Assembly: GCA_021287065.1 (NCBI GenBank)
Contig: JAJTBE010000204.1
Coordinates: 1-39,258, forward strand
Direction: 5' to 3'
Source of the DNA: Bacillota bacterium
Lineage (GTDB): Bacteria; Vulcanimicrobiota; JAJTBE01
DNA: 39,258 bases
The first letter of the stretch is position 1. Each line of letters starts with the position of its first letter. Shown here piece by piece: positions 15,836 to 23,790 of the stretch. Under the pieces are notes generated by a model that was not told the origin of the DNA, made no database searches, and saw only the letters and a list, made by a program, of their open reading frames with translations. A program made the translations under genes and the position numbers.

Positions 15836-16270
15836 ATGATCGAGAGGCTTGAAAGCATAAACAGTGGCGAAAGGTGGCAGACTCTGCAGACCTATAGATC
15901 AGCGACTCAATATAAAACTGCTGTCGCAACCGGATCCATCCAGACCAACGAAGCTTCTCCTGACGGCAATGTTCAGCGGGAAACAGCAGTGATGAGAAAA
16001 GATGAAACTACAGGAAGTAAATCAGTTGAGGATGTAAAGAAGAGTCAGATTGGGCCAAAAGAATGTAAAACCTGCAGCAGAAGGCAAAGTTCAGAGGAAG
16101 TTCAGCAGCCCAAGGGTCTGGAAATGCTATACCAGCAGAGTGTCTCCTTTGGGGAGTTCTGCCCCGAATGCGGCAGGCTTATTGCAGGTTCAGGACAATT
16201 GCATGTAGATACGGGATCGGCGGGTTCGGATGGAAGTTCCACCAAACCCACCGTTGATCTTTCAGTTTAA
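15836..16270 (+). CDS. Paralogue of the HExxH protein lacking the catalytic segment
   Basis: A 144-residue protein clearly homologous to the gene at 15097 over its N-terminus (SINSGERWQTLQTYRS; EASPDGNVQRETAVMRKD) and both cysteine pairs, Cys77/Cys80 and Cys109/Cys112. The pairs are 28 residues apart here and 64 apart in the first protein. The missing block of about 36 residues is exactly the one with NDPGVSF and the HExxH motif. It should therefore bind zinc through the four cysteines but not act as a peptidase. The ATG has AGGTGA 7 bases upstream. It is driven by its own sigma-28-type promoter and ends 4 bases from the convergent aldolase gene. Possible partner or antagonist of the first protein (inference). 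Confidence 0.75.
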   Translation: MIERLESINSGERWQTLQTYRSATQYKTAVATGSIQTNEASPDGNVQRETAVMRKDETTGSKSVEDVKKSQIGPKECKTCSRRQSSEEVQQPKGLEMLYQQSVSFGEFCPECGRLIAGSGQLHVDTGSAGSDGSSTKPTVDLSV

Positions 16271-16274
16271 AAAA

Positions 16275-16940
16275 TTAGCCCTTAACAGTCAGAGATTTAT
16301 TAAAAGCTGCCTGAGCGTCTTCAGTTTGATGATGAGCAAGCAGCTCTTTAATTATATCCGCAGGAATTGTAATGGCATGAGCACCGGCTCTGATAATCTC
16401 AAGCACATCAAAATTGTTCTTTATACTTGCAACAAGAAGCTGGGATTCCATTTCCTGCGATTCGATAATGTCAAGAATATCTTCAACCAAATCCAGACCA
16501 TCATTGGCAGCTTTCTGAACTCTTGAATAATAAGGAATTACAAAATCAGCTCCGGAAAGCATTGCCAGATATGCCTGCACGCCGGTAAATACCGCAGTAG
16601 CCGCTGTACGGATATCGTTGTCTGCCAGTTCCGATATAGCTTTTAACCCCTCTGAAGTTGCAGGTATTTTTATTACTGCTTTTGTGCCGAGAACAGCATG
16701 AATTTTTTTGCCATCCTCAACCATGCCTTTTGCATCCTTATGGTTGGTCTGAACGAAAATATCACCGTCAACAAGCTCACCGATCTGTTTGATATGAGCT
16801 TCGAACTCAGCCCAGGTAATCGTATCCCTGCCAAGGGCTTTCGCAATAAGAGTGGGATTGGTGGTTACACCTTCAACAAAGGGCAGTTCGATGAATTCCT
16901 TTATTTCGCTTATGACTGCCGAATCAAGATAAATTCCCAT
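16275..16940 (-). CDS. Fructose-6-phosphate aldolase / transaldolase family (TalC/FSA-like)
   Basis: A 221-residue (beta/alpha)8 enzyme of the small transaldolase group. Motifs: YLDSAVISEI, GVTTNPTLIAK, the Schiff-base lysine Lys91 in VIKIPATSEGL, and TAVFTGVQAYLA. E. coli FSA has Tyr131 (APYVNR) where true transaldolases have Phe; here the matching stretch is IPYYSR with Tyr136. That favours fructose-6-phosphate aldolase or dihydroxyacetone-using activity over transaldolase, but the assignment is by analogy. The ATG has GGAGG 7 bases upstream. The next minus-strand gene upstream is gnd, 1.1 kb away across a repeat island, so the two may once have formed a pentose-phosphate unit. Confidence 0.9.
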   Translation of the reverse strand: MGIYLDSAVISEIKEFIELPFVEGVTTNPTLIAKALGRDTITWAEFEAHIKQIGELVDGDIFVQTNHKDAKGMVEDGKKIHAVLGTKAVIKIPATSEGLKAISELADNDIRTAATAVFTGVQAYLAMLSGADFVIPYYSRVQKAANDGLDLVEDILDIIESQEMESQLLVASIKNNFDVLEIIRAGAHAITIPADIIKELLAHHQTEDAQAAFNKSLTVKG

Positions 16941-17118
16941 TATATCCTCCGATTATTATTTTTTAAGAAATTTCTATTGATATTTTTGGAAGAGAATGTA
17001 TTTCCCTTTTTGTAAACCAATGGTTTGAAAGATTGTGTAAAAACTACTCTTACGATAACTCCAAACCATTTCTACATCGAGTGTGGTAGTTTCCCGCTAA
17101 ATCCGATGCTCCTGGAAC

Positions 17119-17430
17119 CAATGTCACTGAATTATTAAAATTGACTCCAGTTTCCAGCCAAATACTCCTGTTTTTCAAGGAAGGATGTTCCGAGGAAACC
17201 TCGCTTTTTCCAAAAAAGCGTGGTTCCCTCTGAGGGTAACTGATTCCCCCGGTTCTCTAACCCCGCGGTCCCCGGTCGGTCTCTGATTCCAAAAGCTTTG
17301 GGATGGCGGGTGCCTGCCCGCAGGGTGGGCGTGAGGAAACTTTTTTCAAAAAGTTCCCTCTGGGAGCTGGGCGAATGGTTATGATTCCTGTGAGTGAATC
17401 AGATAAATCTCTGCTTTAATTCGGTGGCAT
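17119..17430 (+). repeat. Composite palindromic repeat, copy 2 (forward)
   Basis: Same module order as copy 1, more diverged: CAATG...CTGAATTA, CTCCTGTTTTTCAAGG, a palindrome around CGCTTTTTCCAAAAAAGCG, a GGACC segment, a GC-rich insert (GCGGGTGCCTGCCCGC) absent from copy 1, the A/T palindrome, then CTGGGAGCTGGG and a degenerate tail. It forms the left arm of a large inverted repeat with copy 3. The rest of the gene-free stretch 16941-18113 is covered by entries at 17463, 17541, 17679, 18017 and 18077. Confidence 0.75.
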
Positions 17431-17462
17431 CGGGTATGGAGTTTGACTCAGAATGCCCTGAC

Positions 17463-17508
17463 GGGGCGAACCCTGCGGGTCCGCGTCGGGGTTGCAAACC
17501 CCTCCTAC
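17463..17508 (-). repeat. Second repeat family (GTAGGAGGGG element), copy a
   Basis: Read on the minus strand it begins GTAGGAGGGGTTTGCAACCC and ends in GCGAACC-type arms. The same 45-46-base unit occurs once more, inverted, at 24779-24823. It holds two short hairpins in a row. Both copies lie between two copies of the composite repeat. Confidence 0.65.
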
Positions 17509-17540
17509 AATCCTTTGCAAAGATTGCCGTTATAAGGTTT

Positions 17541-17684
17541 GCTGGCGGTTGGCATGGGGTTTTGGGACCCGGGAGCGGGCGGGGACGCCTGTGATCCGGC
17601 AGGTGTTGGTCAGGCTTACGGTTATGGGGAGTGCTGGCGGTTGGCGGGGGGTTGTGGGACCTGGGGGCAGGCGGGACGCCCATG
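17541..17684 (+). repeat. Imperfect direct repeat, period about 92 bases
   Basis: A GC-rich unit starting GCTGGCGGTTGGC occurs at 17541-17593 and again at 17633-17684. Similarity extends a few bases upstream of each, giving a repeat period near 92. Both end in GGGACGCC-type sequence. The frames through it are open by composition only; I see no protein. Confidence 0.6.
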
Positions 17685-17915
17685 AATTAAGGCATGGATT
17701 TATATAATCGCTCACGAGGCTTGTATCGGTTTGCCAAGCTCCCAGAGAAAACTTTTTGAAAAAAGTTTCCTCCGGACCTCCTTCCCAAAACTTTTGGAAT
17801 TGGGGACCGACAAGGGACCGTGGGGATTTGGGGACCGTCAGAGGTAACCACGCTTTTTTAAAAAAGCGAGGTTACCCTCCGAACCTCCCTCCTTGAAAAA
17901 CAAGAGTATTGGGGG
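17679..17915 (-). repeat. Composite palindromic repeat, copy 3 (inverted)
   Basis: Reverse complement of the copy 1 layout, including the tail ATTAAGGCATGGATTTATA that matches copy 1 closely (14843-14876). It lacks the CAATG...CTGAATTA end, which is replaced by a G-rich run. With copy 2 it makes an inverted repeat about 800 bases across. The long palindrome is at about 17846-17879. Confidence 0.75.
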
Positions 17916-18016
17916 GGTGTAGTTTCGGGAGGTTCTGGTTGTGGGGTTTCACCTGCTCCATGATTAAAATCAGGGGTTGGTTCCAATGATTTCAGGCTTA
18001 ACGACAAATAACCCAA

Positions 18017-18070
18017 TTTGGTATTGGAATAGTTTATTGGTATTGTAACAGTTTATTGGTATTCAAACAA
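18017..18070. repeat. Three short tandem repeats of about 19 bases
   Basis: Units at 18017-18032, 18033-18051 and 18052-18070 share TTTATTGGTATT followed by a variable A-rich end. They lie downstream of gnd. The first unit is 3 bases shorter than the others. Confidence 0.65.
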
Positions 18071-18076
18071 TTTTGG

Positions 18077-18092
18077 TGCTATGAAAATAGCA
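18077..18092 (-). terminator. Small perfect hairpin behind gnd
   Basis: TGCTAT and ATAGCA form a 6-base-pair stem around GAAA. It lies 22 bases past the gnd stop. On the minus strand it lacks a clean T run, so termination of gnd here is only possible. Confidence 0.3.
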
Positions 18093-18113
18093 GTTTTATT
18101 CAATATCTCAGAT

Positions 18114-19541
18114 TCAGGGTTTGGTTTTCCAGTCGGTGTGGAAGTTTCCTTCCTTGTCTATGCGTTTGTAGGTATGCGCTCCGAAGTAATCACGCTGTGC
18201 CTGTATGAGGTTTGCAGGGAGCCTTGGTGTTCTGTATGAGTCAAAATACTGAATGCAGGATGAAATTGCCGGGCAGGCTACTTCCGCAGCTACAGAAAAG
18301 CTTACAATTTCCCCCCACCTGACTCTTCCTTTTTTGAGCATCACTGAAAAATAATTATCCATCAGAAGGCTGTCCAGATCCGGATTTTTAGTAAAAGCTT
18401 CGCTAATTGATTCCAGTAAAGCCGATCTGATAATGCAGCCTCCTCTCCAGATTTTAGCAATAACCGACAAATCAAGTTCGAAGCCAAATTCAAGCGATGC
18501 TTTTTTCAGCATTGCCATCCCCTGTGCATAAACAGAAATACGGGAACAGAGAAGTGCAATTCTTGCTGTATTAATCAGAGAACCATACATTGGATTTAAA
18601 GGGTCAAATCCTGAAGTGTCGTCTTTGTATTCGTAGAAATTGGCAGCTTTCACCCTTTCATCTTTCATCGAAGAAATAATGCGGGCGAATAGTGCGGCAT
18701 CTATAGCTGGAATCGGAGCGCCGAGTTCAAGGGCAGCCTGAGATGTCCATTTTCCGGTTCCCTTCTGCTGTGCGGAATCAAGGATGTAATCAAGGAGCAG
18801 CCTGCCATTTCCGGGATCGTTTACATTAAGAATATCGATAGTGATTTCCAGCAGATATGAATTCAGAACTCCTTCATTCCAGCTTATGAAAGTATCTCTG
18901 ATATCAGAAGCCTGCATTCCCATAAATCTTTTAAGAAAATCATAAACCTCTGCAATCACCTGCATATCCGCATATTCAATTCCGTTGTGGACCATTTTTA
19001 CAAAATGTCCTGCATCCCGGGGACCCATATATGCGCAGCAGGGTTCATTGTTCACCTTTGCGGAAATTGCATTGAGAATATTTTCGACCAGAGCAAAAGC
19101 TTCTTTATCCCCGCCGGGCATTATACAGGCACCGTTGAGGGCTCCTTCTTCCCCGCCGCTGATTCCTGTCCCCATAAAACGGATTTCTTTTTCTGCAAGA
19201 AATTTGTCTCTGCGCCGGGTGTCAGGATAGTGGGAATTGCCGCCGTCAACGATTATGTCGCCTTTATCCAGATGAGGAAGCAGAGCTTCGATTGTATCAT
19301 CCACAGGTTGTCCTGCTTTTACCATAATAAAAATTTTGCGGGGTGATTCGAGAAGGTTTACAAATTCTGCGATTGTTCTGGCAGGAGTAATATTTTTGCC
19401 TTCAGCTTTTTCTTTCATAAACTCATCGGTTTTTGCGGAAGTCCGGTTGAAAACCGCTACGGAAAATCCGTTTCTTTCCATATTAAGAACAAGGTTCTGC
19501 CCCATAACGGCCAGTCCGATTAGTCCTGCATTACATTTCAT
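18114..19541 (-). CDS. gnd: 6-phosphogluconate dehydrogenase (decarboxylating)
   Basis: A 475-residue enzyme of the oxidative pentose phosphate pathway: 6-phosphogluconate plus NAD(P)+ to ribulose 5-phosphate, CO2 and NAD(P)H. The dinucleotide-binding loop is GLIGLAVMGQNL (7-18), with cofactor-contact residues FNRT (31-34). The substrate loop is GISGGEEGA (126-134), the catalytic lysine is Lys182 in HFVKMVHNGIEYADMQ, and the family signature DYILDSAQQKGTGKWT lies at 251-266. Length is that of the long (dimeric) form. The frame extends five codons to a TTG, but the ATG at 19541 has GGAGG 7 bases upstream. It is the last gene behind the four membrane-protein paralogues (81-base gap), possibly co-transcribed. 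Confidence 0.96.
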   Translation of the reverse strand: MKCNAGLIGLAVMGQNLVLNMERNGFSVAVFNRTSAKTDEFMKEKAEGKNITPARTIAEFVNLLESPRKIFIMVKAGQPVDDTIEALLPHLDKGDIIVDGGNSHYPDTRRRDKFLAEKEIRFMGTGISGGEEGALNGACIMPGGDKEAFALVENILNAISAKVNNEPCCAYMGPRDAGHFVKMVHNGIEYADMQVIAEVYDFLKRFMGMQASDIRDTFISWNEGVLNSYLLEITIDILNVNDPGNGRLLLDYILDSAQQKGTGKWTSQAALELGAPIPAIDAALFARIISSMKDERVKAANFYEYKDDTSGFDPLNPMYGSLINTARIALLCSRISVYAQGMAMLKKASLEFGFELDLSVIAKIWRGGCIIRSALLESISEAFTKNPDLDSLLMDNYFSVMLKKGRVRWGEIVSFSVAAEVACPAISSCIQYFDSYRTPRLPANLIQAQRDYFGAHTYKRIDKEGNFHTDWKTKP

Positions 19542-19622
19542 AATAAACCTCCGCAAATCGATAATTCTTCTATTTTTTCCTTAAAAAAGTGCAAGTTCCT
19601 TTGCCGGATTAAAAATCATTAG

Positions 19623-20351
19623 TTATTTTAAGTCATCCGGTATATCGGGGAAATACATATTATCTTCCGATGCTTTTTCTTCGCCGCCACTATCAGGCCT
19701 GAGGTCTGCTTCATCTTTTTTTTCTGACTGAAGTTGAGGAGCCTGAGAGATTGTTTCGGTCTGTTTTGCAGATGATATATAACCCGACAACATTACCGGG
19801 CCAAAAAGGCCGCTTTCCTTTAGCAGTTCATAAGGTTGATCAAGCTCTTTTTCATCTCTGGAGGAAATCAGAACAGTCTGATTTTTATTACAGTCAACGG
19901 AAATAACATGAAGAATGTAAGAGCCATAATTACCCATTTTTTTTTCACTATCTCTTCTCAGGTTCCTTACTCTTGACATTGGAAAAAAATTATTTTTCCT
20001 CCATACTCCAAAGGATTCTATAATATGGAGTGAATCGTGTCGGATAGTTACAATACGCTTTCCAAAAGCTAATGCAAGAAAAGCATTTATTGCCATGAAT
20101 CCTCCAAGACTCCACATTGTTATCCATAAAAACATAAAAAGAAATGAATCGGATTTTACCGAGCCGGTAACAAAAGCAAATAAAACGGCAGTTTCTCCAA
20201 TAAACCATCCGATAAGCCATATACAAAGAAAAACAATACTGAATATACTTCCGATGCTTCTGTCGGGTAAAAACGAAAGTTCAAGTCCGTCAGGAAGTTT
20301 GTTGACTTTCATATTTTTCGGGGATTGAAATGAGAGAGTATTAAAAACCAT
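19623..20351 (-). CDS. Two-helix membrane protein, PH-like family, paralogue 1 of 4
   Basis: A 242-residue protein. The N-terminal strand motif is LSFQSPKNMK...LELSFLPD, followed by two transmembrane segments (about 34-62 and 69-96) with WLIGWFIGE and WSLGGF. A beta-rich cytoplasmic part runs from about 98 to 180 (FGKRIVTIRHDSLHIIESFGVWRKNNFFPMSRVRNLR), then ends with LKESGLFGP. This arrangement resembles bacterial PH-like membrane proteins of unknown function. A variable Gln/Glu/Asp linker then leads to the tail MYFPDIPDDLK, nearly identical to that of paralogue 2. AGGTA precedes the ATG. Fourth gene of the array; function unknown. Confidence 0.75.
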   Translation of the reverse strand: MVFNTLSFQSPKNMKVNKLPDGLELSFLPDRSIGSIFSIVFLCIWLIGWFIGETAVLFAFVTGSVKSDSFLFMFLWITMWSLGGFMAINAFLALAFGKRIVTIRHDSLHIIESFGVWRKNNFFPMSRVRNLRRDSEKKMGNYGSYILHVISVDCNKNQTVLISSRDEKELDQPYELLKESGLFGPVMLSGYISSAKQTETISQAPQLQSEKKDEADLRPDSGGEEKASEDNMYFPDIPDDLK

Positions 20352-20376
20352 AATAAATACCTGTTTGTTAATGCTG

Positions 20377-21078
20377 TTATTTCAAATCATCGGGCAGATC
20401 GGGAAAATACATTTCGTCATCGGTTCCACCCTGTGTTGATTTTTCTTGTTCCGGTATTGTTGAATTTTCCGGGGCATTTTCCTTCCCGGCTTCACTTGCT
20501 GCATCGGTATTTTTTTGAAGGTTCGGGCTAAACAGTCCGCTGTTTTTCATTGTTTCGAAAACTTCAGTCAGATCACTTTCTTTAGCGGATGAAGCCAGAA
20601 CTGTTCTTTTGTCTCCACAGTCCGCAGAAATGCACCAGAGTGTATAAGGTTTGTCATCGTGGGTTTTCTGTTCTTCTGTGTCGATCCTGAGATTATGGAC
20701 ATCAGACATCGGGAAATAGCTTCGTTTTCTCCACAAGCCAAAGGTGTCCTGAATCTCCAGAGAAAGAGGTTTTATCCTGAGAACTCTTTTTCCGAATAGC
20801 AGAGCAAGGAAAATATTGATAAAGATAAAACCGCCTACGCTCCAGCCTGTAAGCCAGAATATAAGAAAACAGTATCCTGATTTGGCGTTTCCGGTGATAA
20901 GAGCTGAGATTGCAGCAATTTCGCCGCCAAGCCAGCCGAGGAGCCAGACTCCGAGGAATGCTGCAATGCCAGTAGTGGCGCAGTTTTTTTCAGGGGTAAA
21001 TACAAATTCAATACCGCTATCCAGTTTGTTTGCCTTCATACTTCTCGGATTATTGAATGTAAGAATGGAATTACTCAT
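20377..21078 (-). CDS. Two-helix membrane protein, PH-like family, paralogue 2 of 4
   Basis: A 233-residue protein closest to paralogue 1. Shared features: LTFNNPRSMKANKL at the N-terminus, two membrane segments with WLLGWLGGE and WSVGGF, FGKRVLRIKPLSLEIQDTFGLWRKRSYFPMSDVHNLR, and MKNSGLFSP before the linker. The linker (about 185-222) is unrelated in sequence and rich in Glu, Asn and Ser. The last eleven residues, MYFPDLPDDLK, differ from paralogue 1 at one position. It lies 25 bases upstream of paralogue 1. Conservation of the tail across a non-conserved linker suggests the tail is a binding peptide (inference). Confidence 0.75.
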   Translation of the reverse strand: MSNSILTFNNPRSMKANKLDSGIEFVFTPEKNCATTGIAAFLGVWLLGWLGGEIAAISALITGNAKSGYCFLIFWLTGWSVGGFIFINIFLALLFGKRVLRIKPLSLEIQDTFGLWRKRSYFPMSDVHNLRIDTEEQKTHDDKPYTLWCISADCGDKRTVLASSAKESDLTEVFETMKNSGLFSPNLQKNTDAASEAGKENAPENSTIPEQEKSTQGGTDDEMYFPDLPDDLK

Positions 21079-21158
21079 TATCCGGTTGTTTCCGTCCCTG
21101 AAAATCTTTATATTTCCTTATTGATTCTACCCTGAACCGTCATTACCTTTCATTGAAA

Positions 21159-21848
21159 TTATAGATTATCAGGAGCTTTTATAATATCGTTCTCCGGGCT
21201 GAGGGAGTTTTTGGAAGAAGCATCGGATTCATTATCGAAGAATCCGGTTTTCATTATCATATTTTTCAAAGATTCGAGTTCTGCTTCGTTATCTGAGATT
21301 GCAACTGTTACCGTTTCATTTTTACTGATGAAAGTCAGGGCGTATCTTTTTTCATCATAGTCGATCCTGATAAATTTGCAGAACATTACGCCGATACACC
21401 CCATCAAATCGAGGCTTTGATCAGAATTGTTTACTGTAACTGCAAGATTTCCGGTTTCCTGTTTTTCAAAAAGCCTGTTTCCGGTCAGAATACCTTTCTG
21501 AACAGTAATCTGTAAAATTTCATTATTTATAAGAATCCTTTTGCCGCCAAAAAAATAGATAAGCATGTGATTCATTACAAACAGCAGATACACAACTGCG
21601 ATGAACAGAACGAGAAAAGTGCCCACAGGCATCCGCGCAGCTGCCATCTGTGCTGCTTTCGGATCAAAACTCTGCAGATAGGCAATCACACAAACCCATA
21701 TAATAAAAAACGAAGCGAGGGCGATAGTCTGCATATTCTGGGCATTATCCCTGTCCGGTTTAAACAGAATTTCAAGAAAATCACCGTTTTGCTTTATTAC
21801 AGTATTTGCGGGATTTTCAAGAGATACAGGTATATATCTTCTGTCCAT
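21159..21848 (-). CDS. Two-helix membrane protein, PH-like family, paralogue 3 of 4
   Basis: A 229-residue protein with the same plan but more diverged. The N-terminal strand is VSLENPANT...LEILFKPD, followed by two membrane segments (about 40-60 and 76-98). FGGKRILINNEILQITV begins the soluble part, which ends MIMKTGFFD (the LK-x-SG-LF position of paralogues 1 and 2). A short Ser/Asn/Glu linker and the tail DIIKAPDNL follow. The ATG has AGGGGG 5 bases upstream. Gaps to its neighbours are 80 and 54 bases. It groups with paralogue 4 by tail and by MKTGFFD. Function unknown. Confidence 0.7.
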   Translation of the reverse strand: MDRRYIPVSLENPANTVIKQNGDFLEILFKPDRDNAQNMQTIALASFFIIWVCVIAYLQSFDPKAAQMAAARMPVGTFLVLFIAVVYLLFVMNHMLIYFFGGKRILINNEILQITVQKGILTGNRLFEKQETGNLAVTVNNSDQSLDLMGCIGVMFCKFIRIDYDEKRYALTFISKNETVTVAISDNEAELESLKNMIMKTGFFDNESDASSKNSLSPENDIIKAPDNL

Positions 21849-21902
21849 GGTTCCCCCTGTTTGTATTATGGCAGATTAACCGGCTTTCCATGATTCATAA
21901 AT

Positions 21903-22598
21903 TCATAAAATATCATCAGGAGCCTTTATTATATCATCATTTTCATCTATTTCACCTGTTTTATCTATTTTGTCAACGGTTGCTTTAGCCTTTTTATCGA
22001 AGAAGCCTGTTTTCATCAGATGATTCTTCAGTCCGGCAAGGCTTTTCTCATCATCTGCCATTGAAATGATAATTTTCTTTCCATTATGGACAAATGACAT
22101 GATAAAATCCTTTTCAGGATTATACAATTCCATATCCGTCAAAGCATTCAGCCAGCCATCCAGAGTTCCCGGAGCTGCAGGTTGTTTTCTTTGACCGATA
22201 ATAAAACTTTCAACATTTTCCTTGTGATAAACTTCCTTTTTTGTCCACAACCGATTACCTTCCGATATTTCAAGAATCTCCCCGGTTATAATAATTTTCT
22301 TTTTTCCATTGGTGTAATTAAGTATATTATTGAAGTATGATAAAAAATAAAACAACCAGGATCCGCCAACAATCAGAGGAAATACAGAAAAACAACCTCC
22401 CGATGTAGATCTGAATATATTAAGAATAAAAATAAAAGCAATAGGAGCGCCAACAATTAAAGAGATTGACAGCCAGCTTGTCTGAGAATCCATAAAACTA
22501 CTTTTGTCCGGAGAAAATTCTATAATCGTCGAACCACCGATTTTGGTGAAATGTGCATTTTTCGGATCTGTAAATGTGACAGGATAAATTTTTTTCAT
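21903..22598 (-). CDS. Two-helix membrane protein, PH-like family, paralogue 4 of 4
   Basis: A 231-residue protein and first gene of the array. It shares VTFTDPKNA...IIEFSPD, two membrane segments (about 41-62 and 68-91), GKKKIIITGEILEISEGNRLWTKKE, the end motif LMKTGFFD, a Lys/Asp/Glu linker and the tail DIIKAPDDIL. The ATG has AAGGG 9 bases upstream. A minus-strand TATAAT lies at 22619-22614, close to the start. If used, the leader would be very short, so I do not annotate it as the promoter. The array is divergent from selD. Function unknown. Confidence 0.7.
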   Translation of the reverse strand: MKKIYPVTFTDPKNAHFTKIGGSTIIEFSPDKSSFMDSQTSWLSISLIVGAPIAFIFILNIFRSTSGGCFSVFPLIVGGSWLFYFLSYFNNILNYTNGKKKIIITGEILEISEGNRLWTKKEVYHKENVESFIIGQRKQPAAPGTLDGWLNALTDMELYNPEKDFIMSFVHNGKKIIISMADDEKSLAGLKNHLMKTGFFDKKAKATVDKIDKTGEIDENDDIIKAPDDIL

Positions 22599-22748
22599 TT
22601 TAAAACCCTTGCTATTATATATTTTCAGGTAATTTCCATATTCTCAAACAAGATCCTCTGATATGGTATGAAAATCGATTTTTTCAGGAAGGGGTTTCAT
22701 TCAGTTCGGCAAACTGACCTTATGAAAATGTAAGAAGGAGGCGCACAA

Positions 22749-23789
22749 ATGAACGAACCGGTAAAACTTACCAGATATGCTGCAGGCGCAGGTTGAGCAG
22801 CTAAGATGGGTCCGTGCGACCTTCGGAATATCAGGCAGGATCTGCCTTACAAAGAGGATCCGAGAGTGCTTGCGGGAGCTTATTATTCGGATGATGCAGG
22901 CATTTTCAGACTAAACGAAACCACAACCCTTGTTCAGACAGTGGACTTTTTTCCGCCAATGGTTAATGATCCCTACGATTTCGGGATGATTGCAGCGGCA
23001 AATGCTCTGAGCGATGTTTACGCAATGGGTGGTGTTCCTGTTACTGCCCTTAATCTGGTAGGCTTTCCGTCGGATCTGGATGCAGGAATTCTCCGGGATA
23101 TACTCCGGGGAGGATTTGACAAAGCTACGGAAGCTGGGGCTGTTATTCTTGGCGGGCACACTGTTGTTGACAAGGAAATAAAATACGGACTTTCCGTTAC
23201 AGGAATTCTTCCGGACAAAGCTTTTACGCCAAATTCCGGAGCCAGAGCCGGAGAACTGCTGATTCTGACAAAGCCTCTTGGTATTGGAATAATCACAACG
23301 GCAATCAAAAGAGATTTTGCACCTGTTGAAGTTGAAAAAGAAGCTATATTCCATATGTCGAGGCTGAATAAAAATTCATCGGCCGTGATGATGGAATTTG
23401 GCGCCGGTGCAGCTACGGATATAACCGGATTCGGCTTGATGGGGCATGCAAGAAATCTTGCGGAAGGTTCAGGGGTATCCATCAGATTTTATGCGGATAA
23501 AGTGCCGGTAATACCCGGGACGAGAGAACTTCTCGAAAAAGGAGCTTATCCCGGCGGTTCAAAGCGCAATCGCCAATATGCGGATGAAGCTGTATTCTGG
23601 CACGACAGCACTGATGAGCAGACCCGGATGATAATGACAGACGCCCAGACATCAGGCGGTCTTTTAATATGTATTTCTCCCGAAAAGGCAGAAGGATTAA
23701 GGCAAAAACTGCGAGAAACGGGAGAAACCTATTCGGAAATTATCGGAGAAGTTATCCCCCGTGGTGACACGCTCCTGGAAACAGAGTAA
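22749..23789 (+). CDS. selD: Selenide, water dikinase (selenophosphate synthetase) with UGA-encoded selenocysteine
   Basis: A 346-residue enzyme making selenophosphate from selenide and ATP for selenocysteine synthesis. A plain reading would begin at 22806, but the true ATG at 22749 has AAGGAGG 8 bases upstream. The frame passes through an in-frame TGA at 22794-22796. That codon is residue 16 in GAG-U-AAKMGP, exactly where SelD proteins carry Cys or Sec, with the catalytic Lys19 three residues on. Further SelD motifs are YYSDDAGIFRL, TVDFFPPMVNDPYDFG, NALSDVYAMGG and the glycine-rich ILGGHTVVD. The methyltransferase gene follows after one base. The TGA implies that this organism has SelA, SelB and the Sec tRNA elsewhere. 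Confidence 0.95.
22794..22821 (+). promoter_or_regulatory. Candidate bacterial SECIS just after the selD UGA
   Basis: Twelve bases after the TGA, GGTC (22809-22812) and GACC (22818-22821) form a short stem around CGTGC, which contains the GU typical of SelB-bound loops. The placement inside the coding region fits bacterial SECIS elements. The stem is short, so this is tentative. Confidence 0.45.
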
Positions 23790-23790
23790 T

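Noticed and set aside
17394-17715. Several overlapping open frames on both strands in the 17.4-17.7 kb repeat island
   Set aside because: They are Pro/Arg/Gly-rich by-products of GC-rich repeats, present on both strands at once, without ribosome sites or conserved domains.
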